NCBI RefSeq assembly: GCF_016757965.1
Contig: NZ_JAEKIW010000009.1
Location: forward strand, 62,001 to 126,000
Source of the DNA: Archaeoglobus neptunius
GTDB taxonomy: Archaea; Halobacteriota; Archaeoglobi; Archaeoglobales; Archaeoglobaceae
DNA: 64,000 nucleotides
Direction of reading: 5' to 3'
Shown: piece after piece, positions 36,068 to 49,244 of the stretch
How the letters are laid out: each line of letters starts with the position of its first letter
Position numbering within the stretch: the first letter of the stretch is position 1
Program-made: the position numbers and the translations under genes
Notes under the pieces: generated by a model
Told to the model about the DNA's origin: nothing
What the model saw: only the letters and a program-made list of their open reading frames with translations
The model's database searches: none

Positions 36068-37165
36068 GTGAGTTGTTTGTTGCGGGACTGCATAGAACTC
36101 ACACAGTATGTTCCGGGAAAGAGTATCGAGGAAGTTAGAAAAAAGTATGGACTTAAGAGGATTGTAAAGCTGGCCTCAAACGAAAATCCCTATGGTCCGA
36201 GTCCTAAGGCCATAAATGCTCTTCGCAGTTTTTTGGACCTGCACATTTACCCCGATCCCAGCTACAGTGAGTTGAGGGAAAGGTTGTCGGAGTACACAGG
36301 GTGGGAAGAGGATAGAATTGTGGTCTCCACAGGAATCGATGGAATTCTTGAAACAATTTTTTCGCTCCTGATTGATAAAGGTGACGAAGTTCTAATTCCA
36401 GTACCCACTTTTCCTTACTATCACATTCTGACGAGGTTGAGATGCGGGAGAGAGGTTCTTGTAAAGAGAGGGAGGAACTTTAGGATTGACGAGTCCGTAC
36501 TGAACTTCATAACAAAAAAGACGAAAATCGTTATAGTTTGCAGCCCCAACAATCCCACCGGCAATACTGAGTCGGAGGAGGTTGTTAGGGCAATAGCCGA
36601 AAGCACAGACGGTCTTGTGTTTGTTGATGAAGCCTACATCGAGTTTTCAGATTCGAAAATGGACATTGACGCTGAAAATGTTGTCATTGCACGTACTTTT
36701 TCTAAGGCCTTTGGTCTTGCAAATCTGCGGATTGGATATGCCAGACTTCCGGACTGGTTACTCGAACCCTTCAGGGCAGCTTCAACGCCATTTCCGGTAT
36801 CCACTCCTGCTGAAAGAGCAGCTATTGCCGCTCTGGACGATGTGAAATGGATGCAGGAATGTGTTGAAAGGATAAGGTTTGAGAGGGAGAGAGTTTATCG
36901 GGAACTGAAAGGAATGGTTGAGGTACACCCATCGCAGGCCAACTTCCTGTTTTTCAGATCTCCGCTGGATAATCTTGCCGAGGAGCTTCTGAAAAAGGGT
37001 GTAATCGTGAGGGACTGCAGGAATTTTGTGGGGTGTGACAGACACATCAGGGTTACTGTGGGTAAACCGGAGGATAACGACATGTTTCTTGAAGCGGTTA
37101 AGGAGGTGCTTGGTGTTGATAGCACTGACAGGCACCCCGGGAACGGGGAAAACAGCAGTAGCTGA
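36068..37165 (+). CDS. hisC: Histidinol-phosphate aminotransferase
   Basis: PLP aminotransferase of histidine synthesis, 365 residues. SNENPYGPSPKA near residue 37, VVSTGIDGILETIF near 85, CSPNNPTGN near 160, the metal-like VDEAYIEF, and the PLP-lysine motif RTFSKAFGLANLRIGYA near 210 are all present. GTG 36068 is taken; TTGs at 36077 and 36080 are alternatives, since GGTGAG at 36067 could serve them. Its end overlaps the kinase gene by more than 50 bases. Other aromatic aminotransferases look similar, but this pattern fits HisC best. Confidence 0.9.
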   Translation: MSCLLRDCIELTQYVPGKSIEEVRKKYGLKRIVKLASNENPYGPSPKAINALRSFLDLHIYPDPSYSELRERLSEYTGWEEDRIVVSTGIDGILETIFSLLIDKGDEVLIPVPTFPYYHILTRLRCGREVLVKRGRNFRIDESVLNFITKKTKIVIVCSPNNPTGNTESEEVVRAIAESTDGLVFVDEAYIEFSDSKMDIDAENVVIARTFSKAFGLANLRIGYARLPDWLLEPFRAASTPFPVSTPAERAAIAALDDVKWMQECVERIRFERERVYRELKGMVEVHPSQANFLFFRSPLDNLAEELLKKGVIVRDCRNFVGCDRHIRVTVGKPEDNDMFLEAVKEVLGVDSTDRHPGNGENSSS

Positions 37166-37643
37166 GAAGCTTAAAAAGAGAGGGCTGAGAGTTGAATCTG
37201 TAATTGAGCTGGCAAGGAAGAACGATAGCATCATCGATGAAGAAGGGGATGAGGTGGTGATTGATGTTGAAAGGCTTTCGAAAACGAGGTTTGACGGGAT
37301 TGTGGAGGGACATTTATCTCATCTTCTTTCTCCAGATCTGACGGTGGTGCTGAGGTGCAATCCTCTTGTGCTGAAGAAACGACTTGAGGAGAGGGGATGG
37401 AGCGAGGAGAAAGTGATGGAAAATGTTGAGGCTGAACTTCTTGATGTCATCCTTGTAGAGGCTCTTGAAAGCTGTCCGGAGGTTTATGAAGTGGATACAA
37501 CCAATTTGAAGGTGGATGATGTGGCTGACATTGTTGAGGGCATCGTTAGAGGAGATGCAGGGTTAAGAAGAAACTATAAACCGGGAAAAATTGACTGGTT
37601 ATCTGAGCTGGAGGAGAGGTTGGATGAGGTGGTAAGGAAGTAA
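37113..37643 (+). CDS. AK6/Fap7-like nucleoside monophosphate kinase
   Basis: A 176-residue NMP kinase. The P-loop [12 protein letters not shown] is at residues 4-15, and [43 protein letters not shown] follow as in the adenylate kinase 6 family, which in eukaryotes and archaea assists the last steps of small-subunit ribosome assembly. GTG 37113 is chosen, six bases after AAGGAGG inside the end of hisC; TTG 37110 and 37116 are close alternatives. ahcY starts one base after its stop codon. Confidence 0.87.
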   Translation: MLIALTGTPGTGKTAVAEKLKKRGLRVESVIELARKNDSIIDEEGDEVVIDVERLSKTRFDGIVEGHLSHLLSPDLTVVLRCNPLVLKKRLEERGWSEEKVMENVEAELLDVILVEALESCPEVYEVDTTNLKVDDVADIVEGIVRGDAGLRRNYKPGKIDWLSELEERLDEVVRK

Positions 37644-37644
37644 A

Positions 37645-38874
37645 GTGGTTGCTATGAAGGAGGGATTTGCGAAAATCGGATGGGCAGAAACGCACATGAA
37701 GGTTCTGGAGAAGGTGAGGGAGGAATTCAGAAAGGAGAAGCCACTTGAAGGATTTACTGTTGGAATGGCTCTTCACGTTGAGGCCAAAACTGCTGTGCTG
37801 GTCAAAACTCTTGTTGAAGGTGGGGCAGAGGTTGTAATCACAGGATGCAATCCCATGAGCACTCAGGACGATGTGGCAGAGGCTTTGAGAGAGATGGGGA
37901 TTGCCTGCTATGCAAAGAGGGGTATGTGTGTTGACGAATACTATGAAGCCTTGAAGAATGTTATACTGGCTGAGCCTGATATTGTAATCGATGATGGGGC
38001 CGATTTGATCTTTTTGCTGCACGGGGAAATGGAAGGGTATGCGGAGAAGATTAAGGGAGCGAGCGAGGAAACGACAACAGGAGTTGTCAGGTTAAGGGCT
38101 ATGGAAAGAGATGGAATCCTCAAGTTTCCCGTAATCGCCGTGAACGATGCCTACACAAAGTATCTATTTGACAATCGCTATGGGACAGGTCAATCTGCAA
38201 TCGATGGTGTTTTGAGGTCCACCAACATGTTAATCGCCGGTAAAAATGTGGTTGTTGCAGGATACGGGTGGTGTGGCAGGGGAATAGCGATTCGGGCCAG
38301 AGGTCTGGGGGCCAACGTCACGGTGACTGAGGTAGATGAGGTCAGGGCACTTGAGGCTGTTATGGATGGGTTCAGGGTTACTACTATGGATAGGGCGGCC
38401 GAATACGGTGACATCTTCATTACAGCCACGGGCAACAGAGATGTAATCCGGGAGGAACACATTGAAAAGATGAAGGACGGGGCAATACTGGCAAATGCAG
38501 GGCACTTCAACGTGGAGATTGATCTGAACGCTCTTGAAAGAATGGCGAAGAATGTGAGAGAAGTAAGGAAGTACGTAACGGAATATGACCTGGGCAATAA
38601 AAGAGTGTACCTCCTGGCAGAGGGAAGGCTGGTAAATCTTGTAGCTGCTGATGGTCATCCGATAGAGGTTATGGACATGAGCTTTGCAAATCAAGCTCTG
38701 GCTGCGAGATACATTGCAGAGAGCTGGGAAAAGCTTGAGAATAAAGTTTACAGAATGCCCGATGAACTAGACAGAAAGGTCGCACGGATAAAACTTGAGA
38801 CAATGGGCATTGAAATAGACAGGATGAGTGAAGAACAGATAAGGTATCTGTCAGACTGGAGGTGTGGAACTTGA
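37645..38874 (+). CDS. ahcY: Adenosylhomocysteinase (or S-inosylhomocysteine hydrolase)
   Basis: NAD-dependent hydrolysis of S-adenosylhomocysteine, recycling the product of methyltransferases; 409 residues. Visible: the substrate domain with [15 protein letters not shown] near residue 70, DDGADLIF, the NAD loop [21 protein letters not shown] near 200, and [10 protein letters not shown]. The long bacterial C-terminal insert is absent, as in archaea. Some methanogen members prefer S-inosylhomocysteine; sequence alone does not decide. Its TGA overlaps the TTG of the next gene. Confidence 0.95.
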   Translation: MVAMKEGFAKIGWAETHMKVLEKVREEFRKEKPLEGFTVGMALHVEAKTAVLVKTLVEGGAEVVITGCNPMSTQDDVAEALREMGIACYAKRGMCVDEYYEALKNVILAEPDIVIDDGADLIFLLHGEMEGYAEKIKGASEETTTGVVRLRAMERDGILKFPVIAVNDAYTKYLFDNRYGTGQSAIDGVLRSTNMLIAGKNVVVAGYGWCGRGIAIRARGLGANVTVTEVDEVRALEAVMDGFRVTTMDRAAEYGDIFITATGNRDVIREEHIEKMKDGAILANAGHFNVEIDLNALERMAKNVREVRKYVTEYDLGNKRVYLLAEGRLVNLVAADGHPIEVMDMSFANQALAARYIAESWEKLENKVYRMPDELDRKVARIKLETMGIEIDRMSEEQIRYLSDWRCGT

Positions 38875-39281
38875 TCTGGACTTACAGAGCCTTGAACAAT
38901 CCGGCATCCAGAAAAAAATGGATCATTTTTGTTTTTGTTATTATTCTGGCAGGGTTTGGGTATACCGGCTACAAGATTCTGAGTGGTGGAGAAATCGGGA
39001 AATCCCTAATAGTTGCGGCCATTTTTGCCCTGTTTGTCAGTCTGTACGCAATTATTACGCTTGGAAAGCCGAGACATTACTACATCGAGGGAGACTATGT
39101 TTACTACAGACCATTCAAAACAAACCTGAGGGAAATAGAGGATTTTGAGGTTTGTGAGGAAAAAAAGTTGATAAAACTGAAGGGTGCAGGCATTCTGTCT
39201 GTCAGAACTCTCTATTTTGAAAATCAAGATGATATGAAGCAGGTGGTCAGGAAACTGAATAAAATTTTGGGGAAAATATAA
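38871..39281 (+). CDS. Small membrane protein with PH-like cytoplasmic domain
   Basis: A 136-residue protein with two membrane helices (about residues 18-36 and 46-65) and a hydrophilic C-terminal domain of alternating strands ([37 protein letters not shown]) ending in a helix, like small bPH-type membrane proteins. TTG 38871 overlaps the ahcY stop as TTGA, and GGAGG sits eight bases before it; GTG 38862 is in frame. Function unknown. Confidence 0.7.
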   Translation: MIWTYRALNNPASRKKWIIFVFVIILAGFGYTGYKILSGGEIGKSLIVAAIFALFVSLYAIITLGKPRHYYIEGDYVYYRPFKTNLREIEDFEVCEEKKLIKLKGAGILSVRTLYFENQDDMKQVVRKLNKILGKI

Positions 39282-39326
39282 AAAATATATTCGTTAGAAT
39301 TTTATTTGGGGCAGGTAACAGCAATT

Positions 39327-40397
39327 ATGGTTTCTTTATCCGTGTGCATGCAGTGTGCTGTTTGCAGCTCCTCATGCAGCATGCGGTATACTATGAATGT
39401 AAGAAAGCTGATCGCTCATCACATCGGAAATAGCGATAAGTTCTGGAGCGAAGAGCTGTGGAACTGCACGACCTGTCATGTTTGCCAGGACAGGTGCCCG
39501 AGAGGAATACCTATTACTGAGCTTATAATTAAGGCCAGAAGCGAGACGATAGAAGCTGGGAAGATTCCGGGAGATTTGAGAGAGATGCTGGAAAGCGTTC
39601 TGAAATTTGGCAACCCGTTTGGGGTGGGAAAGGCGAAAAAAAAGGGTTGGCATGGAAACAGATTCAGGTTTGTCGACGAGGGGGACTTCGAATATCTCTA
39701 CTTTGCCGGTTGCAGCGTTGTCGACGACAGGATTGCCAAAGTAGCGAGAAAAACTGGAGAACTTCTTGAAGCAGCGGGAATCAATTTTGCAATTTTAAGG
39801 GAGGAGGGGTGCTGTGGAAACGATGTAAAGGCTGTTGGAGAAGAAGGGCTTTTTGAGTTGCTGGTCGAGGAAAATAAAGCGGTTTTTGAGGAATACGGTG
39901 TGAAGAAAGTGATTGTGTCTTCTCCCCACTGTTACAACGCATTTAAGAACTATTACGATGTGGAAGTTTATCACGTCTCCGAGATATTCCTCAGGGCAAT
40001 TAATGAGGCAAGTCTGAGATTCAGAAGTGTGATTGAAAAGAGGGTTACGTATCATGATCCGTGCTATCTCGGCAGGTACAACGGCATTTATGACGCCCCA
40101 AGAGAAGTTCTGAAGGCAATTCCGGGGATAGATCTAGTGGAGATGCCTAGAAACAGAGAGAATTCACTGTGCTGTGGTGCCGGAGGAGGGAACATAGTTA
40201 GGGATGTAGAGTACCGCCCATCGCTGAGCAGAATCGATGAAGCGTCTCTCACTGCTGCCGATGTGCTTGCAGTTTCCTGCCCGTTTTGCCATATGATGCT
40301 GGAGGACGCTGCAAAGGTCAGGAAGGTGGATATGGGAATTCTGGATGTTGTAGAGCTGCTATACGAGTCAGTTTTTGGTGATCTGCCTGAGGGGTAG
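39327..40397 (+). CDS. HdrD-like iron-sulfur protein (HdrC-HdrB fusion type)
   Basis: A 356-residue redox protein. Residues 5-60 hold two [4Fe-4S] motifs (CMQCAVCSSSC and CTTCHVCQDRC); the rest carries two CCG-type regions, one around CCGNDVKA and SPHCYNAF, the second HDPCYLGRY ... LCCGAGGGN ... CPFCHMML, as in heterodisulfide reductase HdrB/HdrD. It stands alone, with no HdrA or cytochrome partner next to it, so its donor and disulfide or quinone-like substrate are unknown. ATG 39327 is below an A/T box (AAAAATATAT, about 39281-39291). Confidence 0.85.
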   Translation: MVSLSVCMQCAVCSSSCSMRYTMNVRKLIAHHIGNSDKFWSEELWNCTTCHVCQDRCPRGIPITELIIKARSETIEAGKIPGDLREMLESVLKFGNPFGVGKAKKKGWHGNRFRFVDEGDFEYLYFAGCSVVDDRIAKVARKTGELLEAAGINFAILREEGCCGNDVKAVGEEGLFELLVEENKAVFEEYGVKKVIVSSPHCYNAFKNYYDVEVYHVSEIFLRAINEASLRFRSVIEKRVTYHDPCYLGRYNGIYDAPREVLKAIPGIDLVEMPRNRENSLCCGAGGGNIVRDVEYRPSLSRIDEASLTAADVLAVSCPFCHMMLEDAAKVRKVDMGILDVVELLYESVFGDLPEG

Positions 40398-40509
40398 ATT
40401 CCGGAGGTAAAAAACTCAGGCAGTTAGAAAAACCAGGCAACAATCTGGTAAGCGGAACTTTAACTGCAAATTAAATATTTATTTTGAAAAAATATTTGTG
40501 TTGAGAGAA

Positions 40510-41235
40510 TCAAGCCTCCTCCTCTGACGCCTCATCCTGTTCGTCTTTCAGCTCCTCACCGAGTTTCAGCATTTCGTGCTCACGCTCGAATCTCTCGACA
40601 ATTTCAATTTCCTTTACATCCGTATGCTCGAAAATCTCTTTGACAACTCTGTACCTCCCTATAAGGAATAGCTGATTGAGGTAGGCGTCACTAGACACGG
40701 CAATTATTGCCTTCTCGCCCTCGATCTTCACGTCCCTGACGTCTATTCCCGTGTGGATTACAAATAGCGCTTTAATTTTGTCTTCAGGTTTTTCAAGTTT
40801 CTCTTTGATTTCGTAGTCGAAAATAATCTTCTTTCCGGCGAGAGGGTGGTTGAAGTCAACTATTACTCTTCTGCCCACTATTCTCTCAACCGTTCCTACT
40901 CTGTCACCGATTCTCACTCTCTGTCCTATTTCTGGTCTTTCCTTGAATCTGTTTATGCTGAAAGTGTCCTTGTAATCGGGGTTGTATTCACCGAATGCTT
41001 TTTCCGGAGGAACTTCTACTGTACCCTTGTAACCAACTTCCTTGCCCTTTACGTCTTCTTCAAGTCCAGGAAGGATGTGTCCTTCTCCTATGACAGCATA
41101 AATATCCCCATACCTGGCGTTCTCGTTGTAGATTCCATGCTCCTTTGCAACTTCCTCGTCTGTAGTGTCTACTACCGTACCGTCCTCAAGTTTTGCAGTG
41201 TAACTTAGTCTGACAAAGTCACCATCCGATATCAT
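40510..41235 (-). CDS. FKBP-type peptidyl-prolyl isomerase (SlyD-like)
   Basis: A 241-residue folding helper. Residues 1-85 and about 130-160 form the FKBP domain split by an IF (insert-in-flap) chaperone domain; VDFNHPLAGKKIIFDYEI is the typical SlyD-like junction. The C-terminal 90 residues form an archaeal-specific domain ending in an acidic tail (DEQDEASEEEA). No Cys/His metal tail as in E. coli SlyD. Single gene, divergent from the CYTH gene. Confidence 0.92.
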   Translation of the reverse strand: MISDGDFVRLSYTAKLEDGTVVDTTDEEVAKEHGIYNENARYGDIYAVIGEGHILPGLEEDVKGKEVGYKGTVEVPPEKAFGEYNPDYKDTFSINRFKERPEIGQRVRIGDRVGTVERIVGRRVIVDFNHPLAGKKIIFDYEIKEKLEKPEDKIKALFVIHTGIDVRDVKIEGEKAIIAVSSDAYLNQLFLIGRYRVVKEIFEHTDVKEIEIVERFEREHEMLKLGEELKDEQDEASEEEA

Positions 41236-41281
41236 AACACCACCTTTTTAAGCCCCACTGGGCGGATATAAAAAGATTGAG

Positions 41282-41797
41282 ATGGAAGTGGAGATTAAGT
41301 TCAGGTACAGGGAAGGGGTTGAAGAGAAAGTAAGTGAAATGGCAGAATTTGTGATTGAGAAATATGAATACGACGTGTATTTCAACCATCCGTGCAGGGA
41401 TTTCAGGGAAACGGACGAGGCTGTCAGGATAAGGAAGGATGTTGAGGGGATAAATATTACTTACAAAGGGCCAAAGATCGATTCTGAAACCAAAAGCAGG
41501 GAGGAAATAAAGCTAAAGGTTGAAGATTTTGATATGGCGTTTAAGCTGCTGGAAAAGCTGGGATTTACCAGAGTTATGGAGGTAAAAAAGCTGAGAAAAA
41601 TCTACAGGCTGGGGGATGCGATAATATGCATTGATGATGTGGAGGGTCTGGGCAGGTTTGTTGAATTTGAGCTGGAATCGGACAACATTATGGAAAAGCA
41701 AAAGTTGTTTAGCATTGCCGAGAGTCTGGGATACAGGAGAGGAGATGCAATAAGGGAGTCGTATCTCGAGTTGATTTTACAGGAAAAATCAGGATAA
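41282..41797 (+). CDS. CYTH-domain protein (class IV adenylate cyclase/thiamine-triphosphatase fold)
   Basis: A 171-residue protein beginning MEVEIKFRY, the ExExK signature of CYTH phosphatases and CyaB-type cyclases, with later charged strands (EAVRIRKD, ITYKGPK, EEIKLKVED, CIDDVEGLGRFVEFELE). The family binds triphosphates with metal in a tunnel; archaeal members are usually taken as triphosphatases or cyclases, and the substrate is not clear from sequence. It precedes the rRNA operon by about 100 bases to the first TATA-like box. Confidence 0.88.
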   Translation: MEVEIKFRYREGVEEKVSEMAEFVIEKYEYDVYFNHPCRDFRETDEAVRIRKDVEGINITYKGPKIDSETKSREEIKLKVEDFDMAFKLLEKLGFTRVMEVKKLRKIYRLGDAIICIDDVEGLGRFVEFELESDNIMEKQKLFSIAESLGYRRGDAIRESYLELILQEKSG

Positions 41798-41893
41798 GCA
41801 AACGTCATGCCATCCAAAAGTCTTAAATATCGTATGAGTTCCAACTAATTTCACAACACAGGCTCGTGAGACAGAAAGGCTTGAGCAAAAGCC

Positions 41894-41900
41894 TTATAAA
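41894..41900 (+). promoter_or_regulatory. rRNA operon TATA box
   Basis: TTATAAA preceded by the purine-rich GAGCAAAAGCC, a good archaeal TATA/BRE pair, about 215 bases before the 16S. Transcription would start near 41924. A second TATA-like CTTAAATAT lies at about 41822-41830. Confidence 0.6.
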
Positions 41901-41939
41901 CATAGAAACCTAAAAAGATGTTGCCAATACGGGCTTGAA

Positions 41940-42039
41940 ACCGTGGGTCCGGCAAGTGCCCCGATGGGGCGTAAGCCCAGAATGAGGGGAAGCCTTCCTA
42001 CCCACGGTATATGTAGGGAGGACCGCAGAATTTGCGGTC
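41940..42039 (+). ncRNA. Structured rRNA leader with two hairpins
   Basis: In the transcribed leader, ACCGTGGGT (41940-41948) pairs with ACCCACGGT (42000-42008), enclosing a tight GCCCC-GAT-GGGGC hairpin (41958-41970). A second hairpin GACCGCA-GAATT-TGCGGTC spans 42021-42039. Both lie before the 16S processing helix. They may fold the leader or mark a small RNA; no clear C/D or H/ACA boxes are seen. Confidence 0.5.
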
Positions 42040-42044
42040 TGATG

Positions 42045-42077
42045 TGGGCTTGTCAGCAGAGCAAACCGGCAGGCGAG
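42045..42077 (+). other. 16S processing helix, 5' strand (bulge-helix-bulge)
   Basis: TGGGCTTGTCAGCA (42045-42058), GAGC (42059-42062), bulge AAA (42063-42065), CCGGCAGGCGAG (42066-42077). Each block pairs exactly with the block after the 16S, giving a 14-bp helix, a 3-base bulge, a 4-bp helix, a 3-base bulge and a 12-bp helix: the canonical substrate of the archaeal splicing endonuclease. Confidence 0.9.
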
Positions 42078-42109
42078 GGACGTATTCACCCGCTTTACAC
42101 TCCCCGCCA

Positions 42110-43601
<1,492 letters not shown>

Positions 43602-43620
43602 AAAGGTGCATTCCAGTCTA

Positions 43621-43653
43621 CTCGCCTGCCGGGCTCATATGCTGACAAGCCCA
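43621..43653 (+). other. 16S processing helix, 3' strand (bulge-helix-bulge)
   Basis: CTCGCCTGCCGG (43621-43632), GCTC (43633-43636), bulge ATA (43637-43639), TGCTGACAAGCCCA (43640-43653). It is the exact partner of 42045-42077 and ends one base before the tRNA-Ala. Confidence 0.9.
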
Positions 43654-43654
43654 T

Positions 43655-43726
43655 GGGCTCGTAGCTCAGCGGGAGAGCGCCGCCTTTGCGAGGCGGAGGC
43701 CGCGGGTTCAAATCCCGCCGAGTCCA
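43655..43726 (+). tRNA. tRNA-Ala (anticodon TGC) in rRNA spacer
   Basis: A 72-base cloverleaf with acceptor GGGCTCG/CGAGTCC (one G-U), anticodon stem CCGCC/GGCGG around TTTGCGA with TGC at 43687-43689, T arm with GTTCAAAT, discriminator A. Its place between 16S and 23S is the usual euryarchaeal one. CCA is not encoded. Confidence 0.97.
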
Positions 43727-43795
43727 TTATTTCGTGCACCCGGCGATGAAAGTCGTCGGGGAAGGGTTGATGCCCTCATGGGCAGGTGAAGCCGT

Positions 43796-43830
43796 GCAGA
43801 GGTTCGTCCCCAGATGCAATCTGGGACCGG
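43796..43830 (+). other. 23S processing helix, 5' strand (bulge-helix-bulge)
   Basis: GCAGAGGTTCGTCCCCAG (43796-43813), ATGC (43814-43817), bulge AAT (43818-43820), CTGGGACCGG (43821-43830). Partner blocks follow the 23S in matching order, with only G-U exceptions. Confidence 0.88.
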
Positions 43831-46775
<2,945 letters not shown>

Positions 46776-46810
46776 CCGGTCTCAGGCATAGACTGGGGAT
46801 GAACCTTTGC
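46776..46810 (+). other. 23S processing helix, 3' strand (bulge-helix-bulge)
   Basis: CCGGTCTCAG (46776-46785), GCAT (46786-46789), bulge AGA (46790-46792), CTGGGGATGAACCTTTGC (46793-46810). Pairs with 43796-43830 as two long helices around a 4-bp helix with two 3-base bulges. Confidence 0.88.
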
Positions 46811-46906
46811 ATGGCTTTGAAGCTATTTTTACAAAGAAATTTGTTTGTACTAAGCCTGCTGCTCTATAAGAGAAAATTTTTTAAACAACAAAAGTTTCTT
46901 AGCGCT

Positions 46907-47557
46907 ATGGCAAGTGTCGTGCATGTCATAACTGTAGAATCCAAGGCGGGTGATATTGTAGATAGTGTGAAAATGAGCGGGTATCCGATTCACAAAGCTT
47001 ACTTGGTTTTTGACAAAGAAGAGGCTAAGAAGACTGTAGATGAGGTGAAAACAACCCTGAGTTCCCTCGTGGATGTTGGCGAGGTGAAACTTGAAGATGA
47101 CGGGGTTTACAGCGCAGTTGAGGTTATACTGAAGACAGTAAGAAGCGAAGTAGATAAGGGTAACACTGTTCTCTTCAACATTACTGACAGTGACAAGTTG
47201 ATGTGCCTCGCTTGCTTCATCTCAGCTCAGATTTCTTCAAGTGATATCTACATGAAATCCGGATCAGAGATAACCCGGATTGAAACTCCGCCCATAAAGC
47301 AGATTAATGAAGACAAACTTGAAATTCTCAGAGCTTTGGATAAGGAGGGTGGATCGGTAGATTCGATAAACAGACTTATTGAGCTCGTAGAAGGTAAACT
47401 TGAGGAGCAGAAGAGGTACATGGCTCAAAGAGCCAGAATGAGCTATCATCTTAACGGTCTGGAAGAAGACGGTCTTGTTGTGACTGAGAGGAAGGGCAAA
47501 AACCTCAGCATATATCTGACTGAACTTGGAAAAGCATTTGTAGCGATGTTTGGATGA
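46907..47557 (+). CDS. CARF-like/winged-helix regulator (HFX_2341/DUF6293-like)
   Basis: A 216-residue protein. Residues 1-115 form a Rossmann-like domain (VVHVITVESKAGDIVDSV, then KAYLVF, and LFNITDSDKLMCLACFISAQ) resembling the CARF-type sensor of Csa3 and HFX_2341 regulators; residues 145-216 form a winged helix (MSYHLNGLEEDGLVVTERKGKNLSIYLTELGKAF). CARF domains bind nucleotides such as cyclic oligoadenylates, but no CRISPR locus is in the window, so the ligand is open. ATG 46907 lies about 26 bases below TTTTTTAAAC, implying a leaderless mRNA; the frame upstream enters the 23S trailer. Confidence 0.72.
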   Translation: MASVVHVITVESKAGDIVDSVKMSGYPIHKAYLVFDKEEAKKTVDEVKTTLSSLVDVGEVKLEDDGVYSAVEVILKTVRSEVDKGNTVLFNITDSDKLMCLACFISAQISSSDIYMKSGSEITRIETPPIKQINEDKLEILRALDKEGGSVDSINRLIELVEGKLEEQKRYMAQRARMSYHLNGLEEDGLVVTERKGKNLSIYLTELGKAFVAMFG

Positions 47558-47563
47558 TACTCC

Positions 47564-48175
47564 ATGCTCTCAGTACTTATAGTTGCAGAGGATGCCGAGT
47601 GGTATAGATACAAGGAACTTGAAGAATGTCTTATAAACGACTATCACGTGGAGTATGCGGACAGCGTTGGCAGATCCATTGCTGAGCTGAGCAGAATTGA
47701 ATTCTCGTATGAGATAATTTTTTTCCTTAAACCACTGGAAATAGCGGAAATTCCGTCAGTATCGAGGCTCGCAAAGAGCAAAATAATGGTCTTTCACGTC
47801 AGAAATGAAAACGTACCTGTTAACTTTTCCGAGCGCCTGATGTTTGTTGGGGATATCTTGGATCTTAACGCATCGGCAATGAGGGGCAGGCTTGAATATT
47901 TCAGGGGAGTTGATGTAATAAGGCTGCTGGATGCATACCATATGGAGCTTAATGAGGATTGCGAGATAATTTTAAACGGAAACCGGAACACAAAAGTTCT
48001 TCTTGGTGATATAACATTCAGAACGGGGAAAAATGTTGTTTTCGGTGTAAGGAAAGACAACATTGCCCTGTTCTCCACAGACATTTTCTCCAATGAGGCA
48101 ATGATCAACTCCCATAACTGCAGGTTTATCAAAAACCTTTTGAACGAACTGGTTGGTAAGGCTGAGGTTTACTGA
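47564..48175 (+). CDS. Unknown protein, possible GATase1/DUF4350-like fold
   Basis: A 203-residue soluble protein starting six bases after the CARF-like regulator, so likely co-transcribed. It opens with a Rossmann-type strand (MLSVLIVAEDAEWYRY) and ends with KDNIALFSTDIFSNEAMINSHNCRFIKNLLNEL, which resembles the end of DUF4350-type glutamine-amidotransferase-like domains (a loop then a helix NLL). No catalytic Cys motif is seen. Function unknown; the link to the regulator suggests a sensing role. Confidence 0.65.
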   Translation: MLSVLIVAEDAEWYRYKELEECLINDYHVEYADSVGRSIAELSRIEFSYEIIFFLKPLEIAEIPSVSRLAKSKIMVFHVRNENVPVNFSERLMFVGDILDLNASAMRGRLEYFRGVDVIRLLDAYHMELNEDCEIILNGNRNTKVLLGDITFRTGKNVVFGVRKDNIALFSTDIFSNEAMINSHNCRFIKNLLNELVGKAEVY

Positions 48176-48195
48176 GTTTTAAAAATTGGAAAGAT

Positions 48196-49191
48196 TTATT
48201 TTTTGATCCACGGCATCATTTCTCTGAGTTCTTTGCCAACTTTCTCTATCGGATGGTTTTTCTCCATCTCTAGCAGCTTGTTATAGACTGGCCTGCCAGC
48301 CATATTCTCAAGAATCCACTCCCGTGCGAACTCCCCGCTCTGAATCTCTCTCAGTATTCTTCGCATCTCTTCCCTCGTCTGCTCTGTAAATATCCTCTTT
48401 CCTCTGGTCATACCCCCGTATTTCGCAGTTTCGCTTACCGCACTCCACATATTGTATATTCCACCCTCATAGATGAGGTCGACAATTAGCTTCAGCTCGT
48501 GCAGGACCTCGAAGTAGGCTATTTCGGGTTGGTATCCAGCCTCAACAAGGGTTTCGAATGACATCTTTATCATCTCAGCCACTCCACCGCACAGATCAAC
48601 TTGCTCACCGAAGAGATCGGTTTCGGTCTCCTCCTTGAAGGTTGTTTCAATAACTCCCGCTCTTGTCGCTCCGATTCCCTTGGCGTATGCCAGAGCAACC
48701 TTCAGTGCTTTTCCCGTGTAGTCCTGATACACTGCGACGAGAGAGGGGACACCTTTCCCTTCAACGTACATTCTTCTGACCAGAGGACCGGGACCCTTGG
48801 GAGCCACCATCGCAACATCGACATATTCGGGAGGTACTATCTGGTTGTAATGGATGTTGAATCCGTGAGCAAACATCAGAAGGCTACCCTCCTTTAATTT
48901 ATCGGCAATGTGCTCTCTGTAGACTTTAGGCTGAACCATATCCGGAATTAGCATTGCAACAACGTCAGCACCTTCTGCAGCCTCTTCAACTCTTTTTATC
49001 ACCATCCCATCCTTCTCTGCCTTTTTCCAGCTTGTCTTGTCCCACGTTGGAAGTCCCACGACCACGTCAACACCCGAGTCCTTGAGGTTCAGTGCATGGG
49101 CATGTCCCTGACTGCCATATCCGATTATACAAACAGTTTTGCCATCAAGCTCTTTTAAATCCGCATCTGCGTCACGATAAATTCTGGCCAT
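48196..49191 (-). CDS. ilvC: Ketol-acid reductoisomerase
   Basis: Second step of valine, leucine and isoleucine synthesis. The 331 residues show the NAD(P) loop [17 protein letters not shown] near residue 23, the class I length, [17 protein letters not shown] with metal-binding acids near 195, and a C-terminal [28 protein letters not shown] in the cofactor loop is the region that sets NADH or NADPH use, undecided here. It stands alone; the DtxR-type regulator starts on the other strand 54 bases away. Confidence 0.97.
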   Translation of the reverse strand: MARIYRDADADLKELDGKTVCIIGYGSQGHAHALNLKDSGVDVVVGLPTWDKTSWKKAEKDGMVIKRVEEAAEGADVVAMLIPDMVQPKVYREHIADKLKEGSLLMFAHGFNIHYNQIVPPEYVDVAMVAPKGPGPLVRRMYVEGKGVPSLVAVYQDYTGKALKVALAYAKGIGATRAGVIETTFKEETETDLFGEQVDLCGGVAEMIKMSFETLVEAGYQPEIAYFEVLHELKLIVDLIYEGGIYNMWSAVSETAKYGGMTRGKRIFTEQTREEMRRILREIQSGEFAREWILENMAGRPVYNKLLEMEKNHPIEKVGKELREMMPWIKK

Positions 49192-49244
49192 GCTTTCTGG
49201 TGTCTCAGGCGATAGATATATATTGCGTAGGAAGATTGTTTATT

